Origin: Nemopilema nomurai
Taxonomy: Eukaryota > Cnidaria > Scyphozoa > Rhizostomeae > Rhizostomatidae
Direction: 5' to 3'
Length of the DNA stretch: 64,000 bases
Assembly (NCBI GenBank): GCA_003864495.1
Contig: ML133422.1
Span: 3,537,923-3,601,922 of the forward strand
Shown: positions 24,039-35,200 of the stretch, piece after piece
How positions within the stretch are numbered: the stretch's first letter is position 1
How the letters are laid out: the number at the start of each line of letters is the position of its first letter
The notes under the pieces: model-generated
The model's database searches: none
What the model saw: the letters and a program-made list of their open reading frames with translations, nothing else
What the model was told of the DNA's origin: nothing
Translations under genes and position numbers: made by a program

Positions 24039-25439
24039 TCAAACGAGGCCGCAACAGAGGCTGGGCCTGTTGTCGTCCTTTCCGAATATCCTCCGCTGCG
24101 TCCCCCGTTGCAACATGGGATCGTTGTCTCGCTCTCGTTCACAGAAAGCAACTATCCTTGAAAGATGGAGAACGACCAATGACAGAGAAAGGCAGTATAG
24201 TGCGATAATACCCAAGCTATGTTTGGGGCAGGGAATGTATCGAAGAGAGTCCCTTCCGGTATGTCAATACCTTGCTAAATAGGAAACAATTCTCTAACTA
24301 AAGGCACATTTATCCTTTCTAACTTTTGAAATCAAATTAGAACCTCCATCCTGTCTAATCCAGTCCAGTTTTCTCATGTTGGAGAAACTGGTTGTCTGGT
24401 AAAAGATGAAATGATTTCCGAAGAAGACCGTTTTTTGTGACGCAATCAATTAATAAGCAACTGCCAGACTTGACGTCACGTGACCACAGGCAGCAAAAAG
24501 GCCTAACAAATATTTTTCAAAATTTCGAGAAAAAACATTTCAGGATTTGGATTTCAATATTACGATTTCAAAATATATGTTGAGATTGTAGAACATTTTA
24601 GGAACACGTATTATGATTCCAGATTATATATCAGGATTGTGAAATATACCTTGCGATTTGGAAATATTTTTTGCAGCTTTAAAAAAAATTTTGTGTGACT
24701 TTAAAATATATCTTTGGTTGGGCCTTTTCAGCCACCATAATTCAGTCACTATAATGCAAGCAAAGGTTGGGTCCTAAGCAGTTCTTCTGGTAACGTTGGG
24801 TCCAAACCTCAAAGTACATAGCTACGCATTTAGACACCTTACTTTCAAGTAAAGCATTCAACGTCTTGTTTTGACACTCTTCCCTCTAGTTTTTGTGGCT
24901 AAGCTCTGCGGAGAAGACCGGGAAAAGCTGGAAATGAGACATTTAGATGATGGTAAACCTCGATCTAATTACTCATAACCATGTTGATGTTATTTGCCGC
25001 TTAGAAGATTGACATCAACGTAGATTCTTCAAAAGTGCAGCGATCAGCCAATGTAACGATGTCGAAGTAACTACTTAGAAACTCGCGTGAATTTCCTTTT
25101 TCATCGACAGTGCGACCATGGAGGAAGTAGTACGTCGTCTCTTCTGCCCGCTAAGCATTTACGTACAAACCGGCAAGGTTTCACGAATGGTCCCAGGCAC
25201 AGCTAGAATTAAAGGTAGCCTCAGGTCCTTCACTCCCCTACAACGTCAAATTGTGATTTTCCACCCTTTCAAGGGTATTGTGAGGAAGGATGTGGGAACA
25301 TTTCAGGATGTTTAGGCCATACTTACTCGTCGGCGGATTTCGATATTTTCTGTCTTTCCACGCTTACTTCTTTCTGCAGCTGTTTTACGATGTCATGCAT
25401 GAGGCGAATCCTGGTAACTTTTGTTTCATTGCCAAACAT
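24039..25439 (-). CDS. Heterotrimeric G-protein gamma subunit, two exons (copy A, CAAX CGLV)
   Basis: Exon 1 is 25439-25327 (113 nt, donor gtaagt) and exon 2 is 24156-24039 (118 nt); the junction is phase 2, exactly as in copy B, and the product is 76 aa. Exon 1 aligns with copy B without gaps over 38 residues: both carry K-x-x-R-I-(R/K) followed by VKQLQKEVSVERQKIS here. Exon 2 gives IVAFCERERDNDPML, the FCE and DPxL landmarks of the family. The canonical NPF is replaced by RIF, keeping only the Phe that inserts into G-beta in known structures. The end is C-C-G-L-V: the CAAX Cys is residue 73, and the preceding Cys could be acylated. The plus-strand frames across exon 2 (23913-24208) are shadows. 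Confidence 0.85.
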
Positions 25440-25610
25440 TTCTTTGTCGTACTTTAGCACCAGATGTTCGTCGGTGAAGTTCGTTTCTGCGAGCGAAATG
25501 ATCGAGTTTGCCGATCGGGCGTCAGCATGAACACTTCATCTGCTTTCTTTGATCAGCTCTAGGGTAAATATCACCGTGTCAACAGTTGACGAGTGCTGTC
25601 ATGTCAAGTG

Positions 25611-26210
25611 TGATTTGAAAACGGAGTGAATCGAAATAGGAGTGATTTGAAAGGGAGTGGATCGAAATAGGAGTGGTTTGGAAAAAGGGGTTATTCGAAA
25701 GAGGAGTGATTTGAAAATGTAGCGATTTTAAAAGGAGTGATTTGAAAGGGAGTGGATCGAAATAGGAGTGATTTGAAAAAAGGGTTAATTTGAAATAGGA
25801 ATGATTTGAGAACTGAGTGATTTGAAAACGGAGTAATTTGAAAACGGAGTGGATCGAAATAGGAGTGATTTGGAAAAAGGGGTTATTCGAAAGAGGAGTG
25901 ATTTGAAAATGTAGTGATTTTAAAAGGAGTGACTTGAAAAGGGGTGGATCGAAATAGGAGTGATTTGAAAAAAGGGTTAATTCGAAATAGGAATGATTTG
26001 AGAACGGAGTTATTTGAGAACGGAGTGATATGAAAGGGAGTGGATCGGAATAGGAGTGATTTGAAAAAGGGGTAATTCGAAATAGGAATGATTTGAAAAA
26101 GGAGGGATAAGAAAAGTGATTCGAAATAGGAGTGGTTTGAAGAAAAAGTGATTCGAAATACAAGTGATTCGAAGATGGATTGATTCGCAATAGGAGTAAT
26201 TTGAAAACGG
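25611..26210. repeat. 16-bp minisatellite with higher-order structure
   Basis: About 37 monomers of a 16-bp unit near TGATTTGAAAACGGAG, alternating with a variant near TGGATCGAAATAGGAG. A block of several monomers recurs (compare 25640-25760 with 25850-25965), so there is a higher-order repeat. Because 16 is not a multiple of three, three copies make a 48-bp, 16-codon period, and stop codons are rare on the minus strand. That produces long repetitive minus-strand frames (up to 219 codons of ITPFSNHSYF-like text), which I regard as artefacts. The array starts about 170 bases upstream of the G-gamma copy A start codon. Confidence 0.93.
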
Positions 26211-28675
26211 TACAACACCAGCAACCAAAAGCAAACAATTTAATGGAAATTTCAAAATGGACATTTTACTTGCAACCGTAATATTGAAGGGACTGCCCCC
26301 TCCTTATTAGTTGAAATTGTTGGATTAGGATATGGGCAATAACATTTGTGCTCCCTTTTTGATATAATCTTGACGTAAGTCTACAATCATTGCTCAGGTT
26401 TTGATGAAGATTAAAGATTGTGACCAAGACGCTTCCCCTAAGAGAGACAGCACAAATCCAATTTCTTTTCTAACCCGGTTGATTAAAAAGTGACTTTGAC
26501 TATTTGATCGCTTCAGAAGACAACGTTTTAGATATAAGTTGTCTTCAACGAAGGGGATGTAATATCATTGCTTTAGAAAGTCTGCCAAGCCGAAGGGCAT
26601 TTCACAAAACGCCAACCAAATGCGCCCCGCCTTTCTTTTCTCCATTGCCCTCAAATTTTTCTTCTTAATCTCCTTCACATCCAGTTCTTTTCCTGTCTTT
26701 CCCCATTTTCCTACATCATATTTTTATTCAGTCTTTCATCGGATTAAAAGGACTTTCTAATGCGTCTGGGAGTTAAAACCTTTTCTTTTGATGTGCCAAT
26801 ATTCCTTAATTTTTTGCATCTAAAAGGCTGAATTGGATCTTGCAACGCCCGTAACAATAAAACGCGCTGTAACATGTTTTGGACTTGAAGTTTGAAATCT
26901 GAAATTTACTACAATTCTATTGCACTGGCTTCGACATCCAAAATTCATGTAGGCTAAATTTGTTAAGGAAAATCGCCGGGTTCTGAATAAGGTCCTGGCC
27001 CCCGCACTTTTTTGTAAAACAATAGAGCTTTTCTAGATATCTTTTGTTATGATTGTTAAAATCTTCCTTGGCCCTTCCACTTTCCAACCTGCGTCGGAGC
27101 CCCTGTGCGCGGCAGAATAATTGCCATTCACCCTTCTGAAGAAGCAACCGCACGCAAGTTTGTTCTGGCGTGAGCTTGCTGAAGTCAAACCAATGCCTCC
27201 TTAATCACACTAATTGCTTTTTCCGACGCTGAAGCATCTAATTATCTTGTATCTTACTCTCTGATACTGCCTTTGCGCTCGTTTGGCCATCTCTAAATAG
27301 CAATGGCGCTTGGATGAAAGGAGAATTCACCCGGCAGCGCCCAAAAAGGTCATCTGCTAGATTGGCCCCTTCGTCACGTCTAATTAAAACACCCACTGAA
27401 TTCTTTTCCACTGACATTCTCTTTGGTAATGCAAATAAATCAGTAAATTGTAACTAGGACGAACTATGTTCAGAATCTCTCTATTTGACTATCCAAATTG
27501 TTCCAGTTCGTATTCCATTTTGTTGCATTTTGCCTTCTAGTTTGTTCCAGTTCGTTTTCCATTTTGTTGCATTATCTTCCAGTTTGTTCCAGTTTGTCTT
27601 CTATTTTGTTCCATTCTGTTTTTTCCTGTTCAACCGGCACATTGCCACAGGCTTGATTATTTTATTCGAGGGCAACTTTCGAAACTCAAGATTCTTTGAT
27701 GGACGTGGACACAAATGGCGCCATTCATGGAAAAGATAGTTAATCAATGCAGTGAAGATTTGTTAGAAGCTTGTTCAATAGATTTGCAAATCTGTCAATA
27801 TGCTTGCCAAGAAACAAATCGACTTTTGACCGCATGAGACAAAGCAAAATTCACCCAAATAAGACATCCAAAATGAGAGGTCCAAATTTTGCAGATGTAT
27901 TTTTGCTTTCACTTTCACCTGATGACATACTTGTGCACTTCATCCAACTCCATGAAGCTTAGAATCTCTGACTGACAATTCTAATACGCAGCAAAGAAAA
28001 GCAAGCAGAAGTGTTCTCTTTTCGTAAACAACTCTAACCCCGTTTCGGATTTTCAGTTAATGGGTTGAGGAAGGTGCCTTTGGCGGTTCCATGGTACCAG
28101 GAGAGGTAAGGCATTGACCAGCATCAGTCAAGGTGCTAACATGGTCGTGACAACCAACGCATCTTGCGCAACCAACGCATGGTCGTGACAACCAATTTCT
28201 TCATTTTGCAGGTTTCTAAAAGGCCATCTAATCGGATAGCTTGCTCGGCACATCGATGCAACATGAATCAGAAGGAATACTTTGCAAGTTTCTGGTTCAA
28301 CTTGGCCTTCAATGATATTGATAATTTTTTATTCCCTAGGTCTTTAAAAGTGCCGAAATATTTCTTGGTGATATTTGCCCTTTAAAATATTTGAATTGAA
28401 ATTTGTGTAAACGCACGTTTTCAATTAAGAATACGCCGCGGCTCTTCCTGTACGTACTGAATAGTGCATTTTCTAAAAGCAATTTTCATCAACTCAGGCG
28501 ATATTCTTGTGCCGGCTTTGTGCGCCGGTGAGATTCCATAAATAGAAAATTTGATTGGTCTGCAGCAGCAAAAATACAGCACAGGATCTGAAACAAAACC
28601 AGGGATCTAAGGAATGCCGCGAAACGGACCATGAAACGGACCTACCCACGAAAAACGGCCCCATTCGCATAACAG
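26211..28675. other. Gene-poor region
   Basis: No gene that I can support. A minus-strand frame ending at 26917 (MRLLLQKGEWQLFCRAQGL at its start) has balanced composition but no recognisable domain. Imperfect repeats of a ttgttccagttcgt phrase lie near 27500-27615. Confidence 0.35.
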
Positions 28676-28734
28676 CTCTATCCGCGAAACGGCTCTGTCC
28701 GCGAAACGGCTCTATCCGCGAAACGGCTCTGTTC
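28676..28734. repeat. 17-bp tandem repeat, 3-4 copies
   Basis: Copies of TCCGCGAAACGGCTCTA. The unit is rich in CpG, unusual in this AT-rich surrounding. Confidence 0.85.
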
Positions 28735-28953
28735 CGCCTGGTTATGGTTGAGAAAGCACTGGCTTTTGCAAAGTACTCTTTTCACCCCAAAACAGCTTTC
28801 TTTATGCTAAGGCAAAGCTGTAATAAACGATTTTCTGACAATTTGAATTCTGCCAGGTGTTTTGATAGTAATGTTGCGGTTACACCTATTTGTGAAGTCG
28901 AATTGAAGATTTTCCTTCTATCTTTGCAGAATGACGTCACCCCTTGTACATAT

Positions 28954-29250
28954 AAGGGTACAGCGATGCCAGGGTACAGTCATACCAGGGTACAGTCATA
29001 CCATGGTACATTGATGCCAGGGTACAGTCATACCATGGTTGAATCATATCTAGGAACAGTCATACCAGGGTAAAGACATACCTGGGTACAGCAATGCCAG
29101 ATTACAGCGATGCCAGGGTACAGCCATACTTGGGTTGAGTCATACCAGGGTACAGTCATACCACGGTACAGCGATGCCAAGGTACATCATACCAGGGTAC
29201 TGCAATGCCAGATTACAGCGATGCCAGGGTACAGTCATACCAGGGTACAG
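28954..29250. repeat. 16-bp minisatellite, about 18 copies
   Basis: Degenerate copies of CCAGGGTACAGTCATA and the variant CCAGGGTACAGCGATG. The open frames through this block are repeat-driven. Confidence 0.92.
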
Positions 29251-32200
29251 TGAGGGTTCGCGTGGGAATAAAGCAAGTGAAGCGAGGCCGCTACTGCGTT
29301 TGCTCGCAATGTCATCTCGCGAAAAGTATTCTGTTTAATATTCTTTAATAAGTCTTTTTCGGTGTTTTAATGGAAATTAAGATTCAATTTTTTTGCAGTA
29401 AAGACTCTTTCTAGTACATGAGGAACAAATTTGAATTAAGTCAAAAAAAAAGAAATGATTATGGTAGCATTTGGCCAGAATGTAGCGCGATTGAATTCCA
29501 GTTGCTCATGGCCAAGGGGTCTCTCAATTGACACAGATCTTGATCATAGCACAGGGGTTTTTGCCGCTGACGTCACTATCGTACACTCATGGGCGCGTGA
29601 CGTCGAAGCCGACATCAACTCTCGCTTTACGTTGCACGGTCTTATGAATGGGGATTTACTGAAGGGCTTCACCTTGAATCGGTTTAGCGCTTTAATGGCG
29701 AATTCCTATTTAGCGGAGTTTCATCACATTGATGCGTAAATCACCCAAGAACACGTGTTTCTTTTTGGCAGAGGGAAGCTGCTTTTGGCACAAGAACACG
29801 TCGATTCAAGTCAATTTACTTAATAAAGATGGCAGGCCACCGGTGCTAATCTAATTTACATGTACCCGTTAAAGGCCCTTTCAAGGCTGGTCTTCATACA
29901 GTTGATTTGCGAAGCACTCATTTAGAACGATTTGTGATTTCCAGTTTCAAGTTCGTCGTCAATTGGCCTTTTTTTGCTTTTTGCCGTCGTAGTACAATTC
30001 TGTATTGTTATTTTTTTGAAATGCAATAGCTCATGTAGTACCATTTACGATGGTAGACATCTCCAATTTATACAAATGCCTTCCACAATCATTCTTCAAG
30101 ACTGACGAAAAAACTTAAATTGTTTTTGCATTGCTCTGAAGTTTGCTTAAAAAGAGCCTTACAACATGGCAGTCCTTTTTGCCTTTTACAGGTTATCACT
30201 GGCTTCTTTAAGTTCCTTCTAGTTCTTGAAAAGAATCCTCAGCACTCATTAATCGTCTGTACTATTAATCACGACCCACAATTTTGTGAGCAGGTTGAGA
30301 AACATCTAGCTTTTTTCTTGTAAAACCGAGAGAGGCCTATCTAAACTTATTTTCTCTTGAGGGGGACATTGTAATCTAATTGTATTTGATGTGGCTAGAA
30401 GCCAGTAGACTGTGCATTCATAAGTTTTGCCCGCGTCATCTCTCTTCGCCTGGTTAACTATCACTCCAGATCAAGAAACAAACATGCTTCTCATTCTTGC
30501 CATATTCATTTCTCGCCAACGAGTGAATTAGTCGGCCTTCCGATCGTCTTTAGCCAACTCTTGCGGTTGTTTATTCATCATAATTTCTCGCCATTTTCTA
30601 ATGAATGACTTTGTCACAAAACAAACTATGAACTGTATACTTTTTTGAAGGAAAAGAAGAAAAAGCCCTCTGAAAAAGACATACAAAGTCAGCACAAAGC
30701 AAGAACTTCTAAGCATCATAAACAATTTATTTGACCAAGCCAATACTGGCATTCACTCATTGTAGATATTTCCTGGTCAAATATCCAACTTCATGCCCGG
30801 AACTAAGAGAGAGGTTAGAGAGATAAGCAGCGAGAGGGGAGAGATATTTGCTGCCTTAATTCGCTTAGTGAGAACGGAGTGTTGCAAATAGCGATTTTGG
30901 CGAGGGATAGGTATGACTTAACTTGAACGAACCGAAAAGAAGTTAACGGTCGAATATCAATTGACGGACAAATAGAATTGCTATTAAATGCTTTCGGTCT
31001 AACCCCTTCCAATAACCGCTTAAAGTCGAGTTATTTGAGTTGGGGACATTTCAAGATTTTTCCATTAGCGGCACTTTGCAGTCAAATGTATATTGAAAGT
31101 CTCTTTTTGCTTTTTTAGATATGCTGATTGCGGCGGAGGCAAATTGCAGTGTTCAGCATCCATTCCAAAGTAATCAATTCAATGAACTCTAATCCAACTT
31201 AATTGTAGATGTTGTAGCGCGCGGAATTCAATTTCACAAAGCTAAGGTTGACAGTACATATACTGAAATCATATGCAATCTATGACAAATTATTCTCAAA
31301 CAAATATCATATTGTATCGACTTTTGCCCACTGCAGTAAAGGCGAAAGGACGAACTACATGTTGTTTACTGTGGTGGCTGACTCTTATCTGTATACCCTC
31401 TAGTCAACTATTGCAATGGCCATGGTGACGTCACAGCAATTAAAAAGGTGGTCGTGCACTTACTTTCTACGACTTTGTTGTTTAAAAATTTGGATTTAAT
31501 ACCATTAAACGACTTGTGGCTTTTTCCAAAAACGTATTGGACTTTTTACGTAGCTACTAGAAAGGAGGCGTCCAAAATATGTCTAATAACATTGTGTTTA
31601 TGGTTCTATCCCTTCTTGTTAAACTCAGCATCCGGCATAGAATCTTTTTCTCCGTATGTGTGGTTCAAGCAAAAGAAAACACTGCCAACTAAGGCTGCTT
31701 TTAGCAACGAAGTTGTAACAGGGAATTTCACGTGTTCAAAAATGTTCTTTTTGGGAACCATTAATGACAGCAGGCAACTTTAAAACTCCACTGGGCGGGC
31801 TCTTTTCCCAAGACCTCTTTCCTGATGGTCCATCTTCCTTGAGGGTTGACGGGCTATCTTATTTGATGACAGGCCGGCGTTCTTTGTTGTTCCTTAAATT
31901 ATAGTTCACATTTAAGGATACTGTATTCAACAAATCTTGCTTCTTGATAAAGTTCTCTTCCTGCAGTTTCTTCTTTGGGGTGCTGTGTCGATATTTTCGC
32001 TTTGCTTTGAAGACTCATTTCCTCTTACAATTTTCTACGCTGTCGTTGTAGCTTTACTTTTAAATGCTGCTTCCTTGTGCACATTTAATATAAAAGTGTT
32101 GGTAGAAAACGAGAAAGAACAACTTCTAAAATTTCATCATTTCATGTTTTGAGTCTTGGCCGCTTCTGCAACATGCATACAAGAGAAGCACGTGAACATT

Positions 32201-35200
32201 TCCAAACGTGTTTATGATGCCTGATGATGTGAATGAGAAGGGAAGGGAATAGTCAAGTATTGAGTATGAGAAACTTGCAGGCAATCTTTAAGCGAAGCTG
32301 CTAGATTGGTCTGCTGATAGGATTCCACATACTGACATCCTCATACACGTTTCGGGCTGGCAAGTGGGCATCTTTGCTCCAAATGTTGCTGATGGACCAA
32401 GGAGACGAGACCAAAAGCTTCAACACAAATGACCGTCCTTAGAATCAAGGGGACGGAAAGAATTGATCAAAGAGGAAGAAATTTTGAAATAAAGAAGCCT
32501 TTATTAGCCTTTTTGATAATTCTTATGTACACTGTCAGTTGTAAAACTTTCTAACTTTCTAACAAGACATTTCAAACTTGTTTTAATGTACGTAGAACAG
32601 ATGCGATGAATCAGCTACTTTTTACGAAGTGACAAATTAATTAATTGGTAAGACACTGCATCAAGGAACGAATGACTTTCTGTACCTCGTGGTGAAGGCT
32701 CTTTACCTTGTCCTAAAATTAGAAGCCCAAGGGGAATAAAGGCACACGCTACAGCCTTAGTCGGTTCCCATTTAAGGGGCAACCAAATCCCCAGTCATCA
32801 TGGTTTATTTTAGAGATGTGGAGGTGTAATATTTACGTATATTGAGGTGGAAGGCCAAGGCAAGACGTGAGACTTCATACAGCAAGCAAACTCATCCATT
32901 AAACACACACGTGTTCACATCGTGTCTACGCGTTGCCCGGGGGACCTGGGACCTACTCTACTACAGGAGTTGGCGATATGAAAATCATTTCGCTCTTACC
33001 ACAGTAGCTTTTGTCTTAATAAGAGAACCAAATCATTTATAGTCAGCGTACACCTGGATAAGGCGGTGCATGGGCAGGTGGCCAACGTTTGCCCTTACGA
33101 TCAGTATGAAGAGCTGAAGTCACTGTGTGCTCTGTTGGCTACTTTCAGGTCGATTGCCTTTTGGCTGGTGGCCATGACGTCAAAGGTGAACGGTGACAGT
33201 CATCTTGTGTCCAACCCTGAGTAAACGGATCCTTCAAATATTAGTAAGCTGCGCATTGTTCCCTTCGCTCAAGACAGCAACGTAGACACATTATGTCTCT
33301 CGAGTTTCTTTTGCTTAAAGTAAATAATCTTGGAAATTAGATGACACGATTCTCTTTTAACGTAGTCTTTTTGGACTTGCGGAAATGACTTGAACTATCT
33401 CTCATTCATAGGTCTTGTTTTGATGATGCTGAACGAGGGCTACACTGGGCTGCACAAATCTAGAATACGCACTGTCATGCCAGAAAGAGGAAGTCAGAAA
33501 TTCTGAAACGATGTTAAGAGCAAGATGAATAATGCTGTTTGTTGCAAACGGTTACAGGTCGGCGGTTACTAGCTACAAATAGAGAAAATTATTTTGCGAC
33601 CAAATGGAAAAGGCCCATCTCATCTTTTGCACATACTGAGTGAGCTAGTGATCATAGTGATGAGCTGTTTTTCTTTCTAGAGGTGAGACTTGACGTGCCA
33701 AGCACAGATCTTGGACTGAAATTTAATCGTCGAATCAAAACTTTGATATTTCTCATGAGGATTTATTGTAAACCGCCAGCTGAGCTGGAACAGATGCAGG
33801 ACCTTGCTAATTGGAATTTGCCAAGTCAGGAACTTTGTTCTTTTGCTTAGCAAGTTAAAGGCATGTGACCAAAAAAGCAAATTTAAAATTGGATCCGGAA
33901 AAACTTCACTGCCATTGTCAAAAATGGAAGCAGTGTGGCTTTGTAAGGCAGGTTACTTCCCTGGGGCTTGGGGATATCTAAGGTTTTTGGGTTTGGCACG
34001 ACAGACTATGTCTTCCTTCTCATGCCTCTGATTCACTTTTTTCAAACTTTCAATTTCCTCAAGGAACTCCTCAAATTTCTAGATGAAGGTGCCAATAAAG
34101 CTCTAATTTCTAAGGTTAGGGCAATATTCGAATCGATGTTTGCGAATCGATGAGTTTTTCATAAAAGAAATGAGTTAAAAGAATTCTAGGTAAACCTCGG
34201 CTTTCAAGAAGTGTTTGATTCTTTGTTACACAAAATAATTAGATGTAGGTATGTCTGATAATTTAGCCGAATGATTGTATCGTCTGATGCAATGTATACC
34301 AGATCAAACGCCCGTTTATCATATTTCAGGATAGGGCTAGCTAAGGGTAGGGGTGGCTTGTGAAGAAGCGCTGAAGCTCAAAGTAATTGTCTGTATTCTT
34401 AAGAACTCTTCTAGTAGTCTACTTTTTGCCATATGTACACCTGCTTTTTTTTTAATAAAAACATTGATGTGTAGCTGTAATGTTTTTGAGACATTTTAGG
34501 ATTCCTAAACTTTTAAGTTTGTACACCTTCAAGCAGATAAAGTGTACAATAGCCGCAATGCTAATTTACTCAAGGAGTTCGTTTAGTCCGTGTTGAACAA
34601 TTTCTGGTTGAAAGTTTGCTTAGAAGCTCGTATCTAGCCCCCGCTGACCCAGTTACCTGTAGAGAGGGGGCGGTCACCCCCGCTCCCTATTGCTGCGGGC
34701 GTCCTTGACTCGTACCATGTTGGTGAAACGGATTTCGTTGCGTCATTTTTACGACAGAACCGGCATTTACGACAGTCGGCAACATTTGCGACGATGGCGG
34801 CTCATTTCCTTGAAGCCCTAAACCGTAGAGAGAACAATATGCTTTTGTTCGTTGAATACTGATGACAGCGAAAGAGGGCTTGCTGTATGAAGACCGCGCG
34901 CGTTGAAGAATATAAGTGACACAATTTTGCGGTAAGGTTAAATGAGATCACAGCGTGAAAGGGCGGCCTGTGTCGGGTCCTCAAAATCAATATTGTTGGG
35001 TTATCTATCTGTTAGTTTTATCAAGTCACTGAGACGTATAAATCTGCTGAGTCTACCACACTGAGTTCAGTTCCATGTGGAAAGAGGAGGGCAGCAGAAC
35101 CAAACACCACAGAAATCAGGATCATAACACAAGTCCGGTGAGGAGAGCTTTTTTACAGGGTCAAGTTGGGACTAACGTACATTACAGTTGGCTTGCAATT

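Noticed and set aside
23913..24208. Plus-strand ORFs with a coding-like look (VCPVDHPWQPVNNF)
   Set aside because: The coding signal belongs to the opposite strand: this is exon 2 of G-gamma copy A read in reverse.
25579..26238. 219-codon minus-strand ORF of ITPFSNHSYF-like repeats
   Set aside because: It is generated by the 16-bp minisatellite; overlapping frames are open in the same way, and there is no start context or domain.
26917..27153. 78-codon minus-strand ORF (MRLLLQKGEWQLF)
   Set aside because: Composition is reasonable, but there is no recognised family, no splice partner and no promoter; comparable ORFs occur by chance in 64 kb.
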